A DNA stretch of 64,000 bases. Source: G965197005 sp965197005. GTDB lineage: Bacteria; Pseudomonadota; Gammaproteobacteria; Pseudomonadales; Oceanobacteraceae. Position 1 is the first letter of the stretch; the number at the start of each line of letters is the position of its first letter. The stretch covers positions 372,001 through 436,000 of the forward strand of contig OZ239982.1 of assembly GCA_965197005.1 (NCBI GenBank), in the 5' to 3' direction. Under the pieces are notes generated by a model. The model worked only from the letters and a program-made list of their open reading frames with translations. It had not been told where the DNA came from and ran no database searches. The position numbers and the translations under genes are program-made. Positions 26,704-36,582 of this stretch are shown in pieces.

Positions 26704-28589
26704 GTGTGTTTTTCCTCTAGTTCTAACCAGCGTTCTTCTAGTTTATCCAGCTCGTTTTGGGTTTGTGTCAGTTGCGTTAATAGGGCTTGTACTTGCGCTT
26801 GGGGCTGCTGATAAAAGTCGGCACTTTGGGTTTGTTGTTGCAGTTGGCTTAGCTGTTGCTCTGTTTGTTGTATTTTCTCTGGTAGCTCGGCAAGTTCCAA
26901 CCGCTCTTTGTAGGTGAGTTTGTTGTTGCTGGTTTTGCGATTGTTGGGTGCTTGGCTGGCAGTTTTGTTGTTGCTACTAGCGGTTTTGTTATTATCTGCG
27001 GTCGTTTGCAATTTGCGTTTATTGAGCCAATCACTATAGCCGCCTAAGTGTTCTTCAATCTTGCCGTCTTCTAAGACCCACAGTTGGGTCACTAGGTTGT
27101 CTAAAAAAGCACGGTCGTGGCTGACTAATATTAATGTGCCTTGATACTCACTTAAACGTTCTTCCAGTAGCTCTAGGGTTTCTACATCAAGGTCGTTGGT
27201 TGGTTCGTCCATAATCAGCAGATTAAAGGAGCGAGTAAAGAGCTTGGCTAATAGCACACGGTTACGTTCTCCTCCTGATAAGGCTTTAATGGGGGTTTGT
27301 GCTTTGGCAGGGGAGAATAAGAAGTCTTGCAAGTAGCCAAAAATATGTCGTTGTTTATCGCCAAGTTGTACATAATCTTTGCCATCGCCCACTTCTTCGG
27401 CAATGCTTTTCTCTAAATCTAAGCTGTCTCGGCGTTGGTCAAAATACAAATGCTCAATGCGTGTGCCTGTTTTGATGCTGCCAGAGGTGGGCTTAAGCTG
27501 CCCTAAAATAAGTTTTAATAAGGTACTTTTGCCTGAGCCGTTGTTGCCGATTAAGCCGATTTTATCGCCACGCATCACTTGGCTTGAAAAGCCATGAATG
27601 ATGGGTTTGTTTTGATAGGCAAAGCTGAGGGTATCTATCTCGTAGATGATTTTACCTGAGCGTTCGCTGTGGCTAAGGTTGAGCTTGCTGGTGCCTTGAC
27701 GCTCACGCCTGTCGGCACGTTCTCGTCTTAGTTGCTTGAGGTTTTCTACCCGTCCTTGGTTGCGTGTGCGGCGCGCTTTAATGCCTTGGCGTATCCATAC
27801 TTCTTCTTGGGCGAGTTTTTTATCAAATAAAGCACGTTCAAGGGCTTCGTCTTCGAGGCGTTTTTGTTGGTAGTCCAAAAATTGTTGGTAGCTGCCTGGG
27901 TAGCTATAAAGCTGACCTCTATCTAACTCAATAATGCGGTTGGCAATGTTTTGTACAAAGCTACGGTCATGGCTAATAAAGACCAACGCCCCTTGAAACT
28001 GTTTAAGTTGTTCTTCTAGCCACAATACATTGTCTAAATCCATGTGGTTGGTTGGCTCATCTAAAATCAGTACGTCAGGGTCTTGCACTAAGGCTTGAGC
28101 TAACATAACACGGCGTTGCCAGCCTCCTGATAATGCTGCAAATGCGTGCTGTGCTGGTAAGTTGAGTTTGTGCATAATGGCTTCTATACGCTGCTGAAAG
28201 CGCCAACCATCTTGAGTTTCGATTTGTCCTTGGAGGGTTTCTAGGCGTTTTAAATCGGTTTGCTCGCCTTTGCTGATTTCCGCATCATAGGCACTTAATA
28301 TCTCTCCTAACTCGCCTAGTCCTTTGGCAACCTGCGCAAACACCGTGCCTTGTCTGTCATTAGGGAGTTCTTGTGCGAGTACAGAAATTTTAAGGCTGCT
28401 GTCCAGTTGACGCTCGCCTGAATCTGCTTGTATTTCTCCTGATAGTATTTTAAGTAAGGTCGATTTGCCTTCGCCGTTGCGTCCAATAATACATAGCTTG
28501 TCATTGCTGTTTATTTCTAGATTTATGTTATCTAATAATGGTTTGGCACCAAATGCCAATTCTAAATTTTTAAGCTGAATAAGTAACAT
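26700..28589 (-). CDS. uup: ABC-F family ATPase Uup
   Basis: A 629-aa soluble tandem ABC protein (no membrane domain) linked to ribosomes and to avoidance of precise transposon excision. Seen: Walker A GRNGEGKSTLL and GNNGSGKSTLL, signatures LSGGWQRRVMLAQ and LSGGERNRVLLAK, Walker B VLILDEPTNHMDL and LLIMDEPTNDLDV, the inter-domain ARRTRNQGR linker, and a C-terminal coiled coil (QQTEQQLSQLQQQ...) that in Uup binds DNA. First gene of a two-gene unit with the 169-aa membrane protein. Confidence 0.95.
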   Translation of the reverse strand: MLLIQLKNLELAFGAKPLLDNINLEINSNDKLCIIGRNGEGKSTLLKILSGEIQADSGERQLDSSLKISVLAQELPNDRQGTVFAQVAKGLGELGEILSAYDAEISKGEQTDLKRLETLQGQIETQDGWRFQQRIEAIMHKLNLPAQHAFAALSGGWQRRVMLAQALVQDPDVLILDEPTNHMDLDNVLWLEEQLKQFQGALVFISHDRSFVQNIANRIIELDRGQLYSYPGSYQQFLDYQQKRLEDEALERALFDKKLAQEEVWIRQGIKARRTRNQGRVENLKQLRRERADRRERQGTSKLNLSHSERSGKIIYEIDTLSFAYQNKPIIHGFSSQVMRGDKIGLIGNNGSGKSTLLKLILGQLKPTSGSIKTGTRIEHLYFDQRRDSLDLEKSIAEEVGDGKDYVQLGDKQRHIFGYLQDFLFSPAKAQTPIKALSGGERNRVLLAKLFTRSFNLLIMDEPTNDLDVETLELLEERLSEYQGTLILVSHDRAFLDNLVTQLWVLEDGKIEEHLGGYSDWLNKRKLQTTADNNKTASSNNKTASQAPNNRKTSNNKLTYKERLELAELPEKIQQTEQQLSQLQQQTQSADFYQQPQAQVQALLTQLTQTQNELDKLEERWLELEEKHT

Positions 28590-28787
28590 TTTTTAAAAAA
28601 ATCGCATATTGTTGTTAATCTGTTGTAATTGTGAAAATACCTTTTACAATACTTAGACTAGAATAATTAAGCGTGTATTCTAGCGTAATTGGCGTTACCT
28701 TTATATAGCAGTCATATTTAGTACAGTAGGCATTGTTTTTTGCATGTTTAACCTTATCTTACTGCTTTCATTTATTTTAAATACGGA
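28590..28787. other. Divergent intergenic region uup / RND adaptor
   Basis: 198 bases between divergent starts, so it holds two promoters. The sequence is AT-rich; I see near-matches such as TTTACA and TAGAAT but no well-spaced -35/-10 pair and no strong operator palindrome. Confidence 0.3.
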
Positions 28788-28796
28788 ATGAATTTT

Positions 28797-29906
28797 ATGA
28801 AATCATTGTCTTTAGGCGTTAAAGTCGCCTTTGTTGTAAGTGCGGTTTTATTTGTATGGGTGTTAGTAGGCACATTAAAGAATGAGACACCTTATGAAAA
28901 CCCTCGTAAGCTAACTCAAGATACAGGATTGCAGTCGGTTCAGGTTAAGCAGCTTAAACATGAAAAAATGCGGCCTAAAATCAAATTATCAGGGCAAACA
29001 TCTGCTAATCGAGAAGTACATATTAAAGCTGAGGTAAACGCCAAAGTTATTGCCATTACGTTGGCTAAAGGTGCTCAGGTCAAACAGGGTGAGGTTATTT
29101 TAAAACTCGACCCAAGAGATTGGCCTGCAAGGGTAGAGCAGGCTCGTGCCAACCTTGAACAACAACAGCTTGAAATGAAAAGTGTGCAAAATTTAAAAAA
29201 GAAAAATCTGGCAAACCAAGCCCAGTTAACTCGTGCAAAAACCGCACTAGCCAATGCCAAGGCCAACTATATTCAGGCAAAACGCCAACTTGACGCCTCT
29301 ACCATTCGTGCACCATTTGATGGTGTGGTAGACCAACGTCAAGTTGAGGTTGGGGATTTTGTAACCGCAGGCATGCCATTGGTTAAGGTCATTGATTTCG
29401 ACCCCTTTTTAGTCAAAGCCAATGCACCTGAAAATGTCGCCTCACAAATTCATGTAGGAGACCGTGCTCAGATTGCTTTAGTTAGTGGTAAGCAAGTGAC
29501 GGGTAAAGTTCGCTTTAAATCGGCATCTGCCAATACGCAAACACGCAGTTATGCTTTAGAGATTGAAGTTAATGCTAATGAACATACTTTAAGCAGTGGT
29601 ATGACCGCTGAGGTTGTTTTGCCACAAGCAGAAATAGAAGCCTTATTTGTGTCGCCTGCCTTACTAATTATTAATCCAAAAGGAGAGCTTGGTTTAAAAG
29701 CGGTTGATAAGCAAGATAAGGTTATCTTTTTAAATGTGGAACTACTAGAAGCAGCACAAGATGGGGTGTGGGTATATGGACCCAGCCAAGATGCCAGAAT
29801 TATTGTTGCAGGGCAGGGGTTTGTCACGCTAGGCGAGACAGTTCAAGTTATTACTGAAAAACCAGCTACAAACCAATCTGCATCAACTAGCACCAAGGGT
29901 TCTTAA
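28797..29906 (+). CDS. RND efflux periplasmic adaptor (membrane fusion protein)
   Basis: A 369-aa HlyD/AcrA-family adaptor linking the inner-membrane pump to an outer-membrane channel. N-terminal membrane anchor (VKVAFVVSAVLFVWVLVGTL) rather than a lipobox, biotinyl-lipoyl halves (VHIKAEVNAKVIAITLAKGAQVKQ cut short; STIRAPFDGVVDQRQVEVGDFV), an alpha hairpin between them (QNLKKKNLANQAQLTRAKTA) and a beta-barrel domain. ATG 28797 has a GGA ribosome site at 9 nt; ATG 28788 in the same frame is an alternative. The permease begins 1 base after its stop. No TolC-type gene is nearby. Confidence 0.93.
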   Translation: MKSLSLGVKVAFVVSAVLFVWVLVGTLKNETPYENPRKLTQDTGLQSVQVKQLKHEKMRPKIKLSGQTSANREVHIKAEVNAKVIAITLAKGAQVKQGEVILKLDPRDWPARVEQARANLEQQQLEMKSVQNLKKKNLANQAQLTRAKTALANAKANYIQAKRQLDASTIRAPFDGVVDQRQVEVGDFVTAGMPLVKVIDFDPFLVKANAPENVASQIHVGDRAQIALVSGKQVTGKVRFKSASANTQTRSYALEIEVNANEHTLSSGMTAEVVLPQAEIEALFVSPALLIINPKGELGLKAVDKQDKVIFLNVELLEAAQDGVWVYGPSQDARIIVAGQGFVTLGETVQVITEKPATNQSASTSTKGS

Positions 29907-29907
29907 T

Positions 29908-32900
29908 ATGTTAAAGATTATTGATGCGGCATTAGACCGCTCTCGTACAGTTTTAATGATATTTATCCTAATCTGTATGATTGGTGTTGTTACCTTATTA
30001 AGCATTCCTAAAGAAAGCAGTCCAGATGTGACTGTACCTATTGTGTATGTGTCGGTGCAGCATGATGGGATTGCGCCAGCAGATGCAGATAAACTTCTAT
30101 ATAAGCCGCTAGAAAAAGAACTACAGTCTGTCGATGGGCTAAAAGAAATGACCTCTACGGCATCGTTGGGTTATCTGGCGATTGTGTTGGAGTTTTATAC
30201 TGATACCGATATTGATAAAGCCTTACAAGATGTACGCCAAAAAGTCAGCGATGCCAAAAAATCCTTACCTGCCGATAGTCAAGAACCTAAAGTAAAAGAA
30301 ATCAATGTGGCACTGTTTCCTGTTATGCTGGTTAATCTTTCAGGAAAAACCAGTGAGGCAGAGCTATATGCAGTTGCCAAAGATTTGCAAGATAGATTAG
30401 AGGGCTTACCTGGGGTATTAGAGGCAAGCATTAAAGGTAAGCGTGATGAGGTTGCAGAAATTGTAGTTAATCAAGCAAAATTAGATAATTATGGGTTGTC
30501 TTTAAGTGAATTAGCCGGCTTGGTAAATAATAATAATCAACTGGTTGCCAGTGCTGATTTAGATATGCAGGCCGGTCGTTTTGGAGTAAAAGTACCAGGT
30601 CTGATAAGCAGTATTGATGATATTTTAAACTTACCAATTAAAGCGACTCCAGATGAAATTGTTGTATTTAAAGATGTTGCGGTAGGGCGTTTTGCTTATA
30701 AAGACCGTAAAGACAGCGCACGGGTAAATGGCCGCCCTGCGGTAACCATTGAGATTACCAAACGCATAGGCTCTAACATCATTCAAACCCTAGATGACGT
30801 TAAAAAAATTATAAACGAGGTCAAACCCTATTGGCCAGAAGGTATTAGTGTAAGCACCACCCAAGATGAATCAAAAGAAATCAAAACCATGTTAAATGAC
30901 TTATTTAATAATGTATTGGTAGCAACCTTACTGGTGATGATTTTAATTTTAGCGACCTTAGGTTTTCAGGACTCTATTTTAGTGGGCATTGCCATTCCAG
31001 GTGCATTTTTAATGGGCATTATTGCACTTAGTGTAATGGGTTATACCCTAAATATGGTGGTGCTATTTGCTCTTATTTTATCGGTAGGTATGTTGGTTGA
31101 TGGTGCTATTGTTGTCACAGAATATGCAGACAGACGTTTGGCAGAAGGTCGTAGTGCCAAACAAGCATACGAAGAGGCAGCTAAGCGTATGGCATGGCCT
31201 ATTATCGCTTCTACAGCAACTACCCTAGCGGTCTTTTTGCCGCTACTTTTTTGGCCAGGTACAACCGGCGAGTTTATGAAGTTCTTGCCTTTAACGCTGT
31301 TATTTACCCTAGGCTCTTCATTAATTGTTGCTTTAATTGTCGTACCTACCATAGGTTCAATTATGGTGCGTAATAACCATGCTAATGATGCCGCAATGGA
31401 AATGTTAGAAGCGGCGGAACATGGTCGTTTTGATGAAGTAAAAGGCTTAACAGGCAAATATATTAGCCTCTTAAAAAAAGCGTTGGCACACCCCAAAAAA
31501 GTCCTTTTGGCATCAGTTTTAATGCTTTTCTTTTCTTTTTTTGCATACGCAGTATTGGGTAATGGCGTAGAGTTTTTCCCAGATGTGGACTCCGATGTTG
31601 GTATGGTTGATGTACGAGCACGCGGTAACTTATCTATGCAAGAGCGAGAAAACTTAGTCAAACAAGTAGAAGCACGCATTTTTGATATGGCAGAAATTGA
31701 ATCTATCTACACCGTTACCTACACACATGCACCTAATGACAGTGCCAAAGACCTAATCGGGCGTATTCAAATAGAACTGGCCGATTGGAGCCAAAGGCGT
31801 ACTGCCAATACCATTTTAGCGGAAATTGAGCAGCGCACTGCCAATATCCCTGGGGTCATTGTAGAAACACGCAAAAAACAAGGTGGTCCTCCCTCTGGCG
31901 CAGATATTCAGTTACAGCTAACAGGTAATAATATCGAAAATGTTAAAGCAATGTTAGAAAAAGTAAGAGCCATTTTTGTAGCAGATAAAGAGTTAAAAGG
32001 GATTAGTGATACCCTGCCCCTTGAAGGCGTAGATTGGCAACTGGATATTGATCGGGAAAAAGCCGTGCGCTTTGGTACGAATATTTTAAGTGCAGGCTCG
32101 ATGATACGCATGATTTCAGGTGGTCAAAAAGTAGGTTCATTCCAACCAGAAGAGTTCGATGAAGAAATTGATATTTTGCTACGCTATCCAACCAATAATC
32201 GCACAATTAAAAACCTGAGCGAATTTAACATTACCACGCCCAAAGGCTTAGTGCCGGTGAGTAATTTTATGCATCAAAAAGCCGTGTTAAAAGCAGGTAA
32301 TGTTGTCAGAATTGATGGCAAATATCTGTATGAGATTGAAGCTAACACCATAGATGGGGTAAACAAAACTGCAAAAATTAAAGAACTTGGAGAAAAACTG
32401 AAAGAACTTAACTGGAAAGAAGCACAGGTAATGCCACGTTTTCGTGGCGACTTTGAAAAGATGGCAGAAACAGGCAGCTTTTTAGGTAAAGCATTTATTA
32501 TTGCTATTTTCTTAATGTTTATTATTTTGGTGACACAGTTTAATAACTTCTATCAAGCCTTATTAATTATGAGTGCCATTGTTCTATCTATTGTAGGGGT
32601 TTTATTTGGACTGCTTATTCGGGGGGAATCTTTTGGTATCGTCATGAGCGGGGTAGGGGTAATTGCTCTAGCAGGCATTGTGGTGAATAACAATATTGTT
32701 CTTATAGACACCTATCAAGTCTTACGCAAAGAAGGCATAGAACCCATAGACGCTGCATTAAGAACAGGCGCACAGCGTTTACGCCCTGTTTTATTAACCG
32801 CCATTACTACCGTATTAGGATTAATGCCAATGGTACTGCAATGGAATATAGACTTAATCAATGCCGATTTTAGTGTCGGTGCGCCCTCTTCACAATGGTG

Positions 32901-33024
32901 GACGCAGCTTTCTACAGCGATTGTTGGTGGCTTAACCTTTGCAACGGTATTAACGCTTATTTTAACCCCTTGTATGCTAATTATTGGCGAGCAACTGTTT
33001 ACGAAAAAACAGACTGTTAATTAA
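29908..33024 (+). CDS. RND family efflux permease
   Basis: A 1038-aa inner-membrane proton antiporter of the AcrB/HAE type with twelve helices and two large periplasmic loops. Seen: PKESSPDVTVPIVYVSVQ after TM1, the TM4 relay SVGMLVDGAIVVTEYADRRL (Asp398), TM10-11 GVIALAGIVVNNNIVLID, and the terminal LTPCMLI. The usual paired Asp of TM4 (DD in AcrB) is Asp-Gly here. Substrates cannot be told. Co-transcribed with the adaptor; 12 bases then separate it from the convergent yibQ-like gene. Confidence 0.95.
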   Translation: MLKIIDAALDRSRTVLMIFILICMIGVVTLLSIPKESSPDVTVPIVYVSVQHDGIAPADADKLLYKPLEKELQSVDGLKEMTSTASLGYLAIVLEFYTDTDIDKALQDVRQKVSDAKKSLPADSQEPKVKEINVALFPVMLVNLSGKTSEAELYAVAKDLQDRLEGLPGVLEASIKGKRDEVAEIVVNQAKLDNYGLSLSELAGLVNNNNQLVASADLDMQAGRFGVKVPGLISSIDDILNLPIKATPDEIVVFKDVAVGRFAYKDRKDSARVNGRPAVTIEITKRIGSNIIQTLDDVKKIINEVKPYWPEGISVSTTQDESKEIKTMLNDLFNNVLVATLLVMILILATLGFQDSILVGIAIPGAFLMGIIALSVMGYTLNMVVLFALILSVGMLVDGAIVVTEYADRRLAEGRSAKQAYEEAAKRMAWPIIASTATTLAVFLPLLFWPGTTGEFMKFLPLTLLFTLGSSLIVALIVVPTIGSIMVRNNHANDAAMEMLEAAEHGRFDEVKGLTGKYISLLKKALAHPKKVLLASVLMLFFSFFAYAVLGNGVEFFPDVDSDVGMVDVRARGNLSMQERENLVKQVEARIFDMAEIESIYTVTYTHAPNDSAKDLIGRIQIELADWSQRRTANTILAEIEQRTANIPGVIVETRKKQGGPPSGADIQLQLTGNNIENVKAMLEKVRAIFVADKELKGISDTLPLEGVDWQLDIDREKAVRFGTNILSAGSMIRMISGGQKVGSFQPEEFDEEIDILLRYPTNNRTIKNLSEFNITTPKGLVPVSNFMHQKAVLKAGNVVRIDGKYLYEIEANTIDGVNKTAKIKELGEKLKELNWKEAQVMPRFRGDFEKMAETGSFLGKAFIIAIFLMFIILVTQFNNFYQALLIMSAIVLSIVGVLFGLLIRGESFGIVMSGVGVIALAGIVVNNNIVLIDTYQVLRKEGIEPIDAALRTGAQRLRPVLLTAITTVLGLMPMVLQWNIDLINADFSVGAPSSQWWTQLSTAIVGGLTFATVLTLILTPCMLIIGEQLFTKKQTVN

Positions 33025-33036
33025 AATGCCTTAAAT

Positions 33037-33831
33037 CTAAGGCATAATGCCAAATAAGAAAATAGAATGATCAAGAGGGGGGTTAACTTGCTTAAACTTG
33101 TTTTGAGGATAATCAGTAAAATACGTGTCCAACCGTTGCAATTGGATATTTTGCAAATACAAACTAGGCAAGTGTTGGCGTAAAAAATTAAGGCTATTGC
33201 TATAGGGGTGTGCTATTAAAATGGCAAACCCCTTTTTTTGTGCCAATTTAACAGCTTGGGCAAATTGCCGGCGAATAAAATTAGGCTGATTAACATGGTC
33301 TAAAAATACATGTCGGTGGGCACTGGCAATGCCATACTCTTTAGCTACTTTTTCTGCCACACTTTGGGCGCTGGTGCGACTATCAATAAAAAATAATGAT
33401 TTTTTCTTTAAAACAGACATTACCTGTTGCATCGCACCTGTATTTTGCGTGAGTAAACTGCCCATATGATTATTGACCCCCGCTACATGCGCCAAACTAT
33501 TTAAGTTACGGTTTAAAATGCGTGCATAATCCGCCGCTTTGGTGTGCTCTGTTAAACCACCTTTACCTAATGGCGCACCTTTCATACTTGCCATAGGTTG
33601 ATGCAACATAATGACATGTCCATTTTGGTAAGCCTGCAAAGACAATTTTTGGGCATAAGGTGTGTGAGGTAAAAAAGCCAAATTAAGCGGTGCAGGTAAT
33701 GTTACCGCTTTTTCATCTAAATGCTTTTTATAGCCTAAATCATCAATAATAATGGCAAGTTTGCCTGCCCAAACAACAGAGCTAAATAGCGTTAACAAAT
33801 AAACAGCAAATGTAAGAATAACCTGTTTCAA
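33037..33831 (-). CDS. yibQ: Divergent polysaccharide deacetylase, YibQ type
   Basis: A 264-aa periplasmic protein with a signal peptide (FAVYLLTLFSSVVWA) and the divergent polysaccharide deacetylase (DUF610) fold: KLAIIIDDLGYK, NLAFLPHTPYAQ, HVIMLHQPMASMKG, VNNHMGSLLT, FFIDSRTSAQS, HVFLDHVNQP. The IIDD and NNHMGS motifs hold the metal-binding positions. It starts at TTG 33831, overlapping the protease stop (TTGA), so it is coupled to it. Linkage to envC is conserved in gammaproteobacteria, implying a role around the septal wall. Confidence 0.88.
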   Translation of the reverse strand: MKQVILTFAVYLLTLFSSVVWAGKLAIIIDDLGYKKHLDEKAVTLPAPLNLAFLPHTPYAQKLSLQAYQNGHVIMLHQPMASMKGAPLGKGGLTEHTKAADYARILNRNLNSLAHVAGVNNHMGSLLTQNTGAMQQVMSVLKKKSLFFIDSRTSAQSVAEKVAKEYGIASAHRHVFLDHVNQPNFIRRQFAQAVKLAQKKGFAILIAHPYSNSLNFLRQHLPSLYLQNIQLQRLDTYFTDYPQNKFKQVNPPLDHSIFLFGIMP

Positions 33832-35171
33832 TGTTTACTATGCACCTTAGTTTGTAACTTAGGGCTTTTATTTTTATCCTGAAAAATTCGCATACCACGT
33901 AACAGCGTGTAGGCCTCATATAGCTGAAAATCTTTTTTTAACAAAGCAGACTGTGGTGCTTTGCCCTGTTTTTTTAGTTGTTTATTATTAGGGTTACTTA
34001 AATGTCCAGGTAAATCACTTTCTTTATAATATTTGCTCGCAAAAGGCTTAACCGTACTTTGTTCTACATAAATATCAGGACTAATCCCCTGTGCCTGAAT
34101 AGAACGACCATTAGGCGTGAAATAGCGAGCTGTAGTTAGCTTAATGGCCTTATCTTCATTTAAAGGCAAAATGGTTTGAACCGAACCTTTACCAAAGGAC
34201 TGTGTGCCCAAAATAACGGCACGTCGGTGGTCTTGCAGTGCCCCTGCAACAATCTCAGAAGCCGAAGCCGAGCCGCCATTAATTAACACCACCATCGGCA
34301 CATTAGCAATTAAGGTCTGTTTTTTTGCATGGTAACGGGTATTTGAATTAATCGTGCGTCCTTTGGTATAGACAATATTACCCTGCTTAATAAAAGCGTC
34401 CACAACCTTAACTGCAGCAGCCAGTAATCCACCTGGATTATTGCGTAAGTCTAATACCAACCCCTCTAATGGTTGCGTTTTTTGCAATTTTTTAAGTGCA
34501 CGTTGTAATTCTTTAGGCGTATTTTCTTGAAATTGGCTAATACGCACATAACCCATATTGGGGCTTAGCAGCTTGCCACGCACACTTAGTAAAGGAATTT
34601 CAGCACGCACTAACTCAAAATCTAAAGGCTTATTGACCCCTTTACGACGTACTTCAATCTTGATTTTAGTTCCAATTTTGCCACGCATCTTATCAATAGC
34701 AGCATTTAAGTTATTATCAACAATAGGGTGGTCATCAATGGCGGTAATAATATCGCCAGCTAAAATACCAGCCTTAGCCGCTGGCGTATTATCAATAGGG
34801 GCAATGACTCGCAGACGGCCATTTTTAATCTCAATCTCAACGCCCAAACCACCAAAATGACCTTGCGTATTGTTTTGTAATTCAGTTAACGCCTCCGCTT
34901 TTAAATATGTAGAATGAGGATCTAACGCACTTAACATGCCAGATATGGCATATTCCAATAATGTTTTATCATCAATTTGCTCCACATAGGTTGCACGAAT
35001 ACGTTCAAAGGCTTGGCTAAACAAACGAATTTCCTCAATAGGCAACGTATTGGCAACGGGCTTTTTATCCTGAACAGACTGAGTGGTTTGTGCCTGTAAA
35101 TAGGGTATAGAAAAAGCAACATAGCAAAAAGTGACTAGCAATGTTTTATTAAAGCGAATAAATAGCGACAT
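33828..35171 (-). CDS. ctpA: Carboxyl-terminal processing protease (S41, PDZ)
   Basis: A 447-aa exported serine protease. Signal peptide LVTFCYVAFSIPYLQA; N-terminal helical region with YAISGMLSALDPHSTYL; PDZ domain at about 95-170 (GGLGVEIEIKNGRLRVIAPIDNT cut short); S41 catalytic core with the nucleophile in NGGSASASEIVAGAL and the general-base Lys in GTQSFGKGSVQT. Family members trim periplasmic proteins or wall hydrolases. Sitting between envC and yibQ, it may control amidase activators; that is inference from position. Confidence 0.93.
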   Translation of the reverse strand: MSLFIRFNKTLLVTFCYVAFSIPYLQAQTTQSVQDKKPVANTLPIEEIRLFSQAFERIRATYVEQIDDKTLLEYAISGMLSALDPHSTYLKAEALTELQNNTQGHFGGLGVEIEIKNGRLRVIAPIDNTPAAKAGILAGDIITAIDDHPIVDNNLNAAIDKMRGKIGTKIKIEVRRKGVNKPLDFELVRAEIPLLSVRGKLLSPNMGYVRISQFQENTPKELQRALKKLQKTQPLEGLVLDLRNNPGGLLAAAVKVVDAFIKQGNIVYTKGRTINSNTRYHAKKQTLIANVPMVVLINGGSASASEIVAGALQDHRRAVILGTQSFGKGSVQTILPLNEDKAIKLTTARYFTPNGRSIQAQGISPDIYVEQSTVKPFASKYYKESDLPGHLSNPNNKQLKKQGKAPQSALLKKDFQLYEAYTLLRGMRIFQDKNKSPKLQTKVHSKH

Positions 35172-35243
35172 AGGTGTTTATATCTCAATAAATGTTAAGT
35201 TAATGCTCGATAGAGACCTGTTTTAGTAAATTTAAAAATGGTT

Positions 35244-36380
35244 TTAACCACGCTTACGTTTAATCCATAAAGCAGGGTCAGTAGGCTTTCCTTTATAGCG
35301 AATTTCAAAGTATAAAGCAGATAACTCTTGCCCACCACTGCGCCCAACCGTAGCGATAATATCGCCACGGTTAACCCAAGCACCCACTTTTTTATAGAGA
35401 GCCTCATTATGTGCGTAAAGGCTCAAATAGCCCTGTCCATGATCAATAATCAACAACAGCCCAAAGCCACGCAACCAATCAGCAAAGACCACCCGACCAT
35501 GATGCACCGCCTGTACCGAATTGCCCTCAGGGGCCGCCAATAACCAGCCATGCCAGCGGCTTCTACTACTACTGTTAGCATTACCATAAGCACGGATTAG
35601 CTTACCTACCACAGGGCGAGGCAAGCGTCCTTTTTGTGAGCGAAATGGACGAGAATCTGTTTGTCTTGGACCTATATCCAATAACGTTGCCACCTCATTT
35701 AATAACGCCTCCAAGCGTTTACGGTTAGCTTGCTTTTTACTTAGCACATTACTTTTATTATCAATCTTACTGGCTAAATGCGCCAATAATTGCTGCTGCT
35801 CACGTTTACTCTTTGCCAGTTTCTGTTTTTTATCAATTAAAATAGATTCCGTTTGCAACAAGCGTTGCTGCTGGCCAGCAATTTTTTCTTGTACCTCTGT
35901 TAACTGGTTAAGTGCCTGCATCAGACTGTCTATTTTTGCCAAACGAGCCTCATTAAAATAGCGATAATAAGTAAGTATTCGTTCACTTTGAGTCATATCA
36001 TCTTGATTTAACAATAACTTAACAGGTGCTTGTTGCCCCAATCGCTGGGCACTTAACAATAAGGCTTTCAACTCTTTCTGGTTATGCCTTGCCTGTTTTT
36101 GCAACCGCACCTGTTGAGTGGTTAAATGGCGTAATTTAGTACGCTCATCAGCAAGTTTTGCACGATTTTTATTAATTTCCTGAATACGCTGAGCAATACT
36201 TATATCCAAACGACGAATAGACTGATTAATTTTATTATGACGGTCACGGGTTTTAAGCAACCAACTTTCCAGTTTTTTAATCTCCGCCTTTAACGACTTT
36301 AATTTTTGTGCATCATTACTATGCGTAGGTATTGCTAAAAACAGCAACAACACTAATAAGACATGCTTCAAACTCACCAC
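35244..36380 (-). CDS. envC: Murein hydrolase activator EnvC
   Basis: A 378-aa periplasmic protein activating AmiA/AmiB at the division site. Signal peptide LLVLLLFLAIPTHS, two long coiled coils (about 24-110 and 140-225) and a C-terminal LytM/M23-like domain (WHGWLLAAPEGNSVQAVHHG; LIIDHGQGYLSLYAHNEAL; LYFEIRYKGKPTDPALWI). The metal-binding residues of active M23 peptidases are lost (HGWLL for HxGxD, ALYFE for HLHFE), as expected for EnvC. It starts at GTG 36380; the exact start is uncertain. First gene of envC-ctpA-yibQ. Confidence 0.93.
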   Translation of the reverse strand: MVSLKHVLLVLLLFLAIPTHSNDAQKLKSLKAEIKKLESWLLKTRDRHNKINQSIRRLDISIAQRIQEINKNRAKLADERTKLRHLTTQQVRLQKQARHNQKELKALLLSAQRLGQQAPVKLLLNQDDMTQSERILTYYRYFNEARLAKIDSLMQALNQLTEVQEKIAGQQQRLLQTESILIDKKQKLAKSKREQQQLLAHLASKIDNKSNVLSKKQANRKRLEALLNEVATLLDIGPRQTDSRPFRSQKGRLPRPVVGKLIRAYGNANSSSRSRWHGWLLAAPEGNSVQAVHHGRVVFADWLRGFGLLLIIDHGQGYLSLYAHNEALYKKVGAWVNRGDIIATVGRSGGQELSALYFEIRYKGKPTDPALWIKRKRG

Positions 36381-36582
36381 CTGTTAAATGTTATAAGCAA
36401 ATAGACTGCCTATATTGAAATAGAAAATGTATTTTATACTAACTGTCGCCTTTGTAGTAATGCAAAATCAGCTTAGTATGCGTATAATGGCGCACTTCTT
36501 TTGCCAGTGGGTGATTATTTCTTAGATTTAACGAAATTTTTGCCTACCAGCAATCCTTTTGCTTAGTATGGAATAAAAAAAT
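36381..36582. other. Divergent intergenic region envC / yibN
   Basis: 202 bases holding the promoters for the envC unit (-) and yibN-secB-trmL (+). It is AT-rich with runs such as ATGTATTTTATACT, but no motif is strong enough to place confidently and no RNA structure is seen. Confidence 0.3.

Noticed and set aside
31041..31679. 212-aa open frame on - within the RND permease gene
   Set aside because: Antisense shadow of a conserved permease; no recognisable domain or ribosome site.
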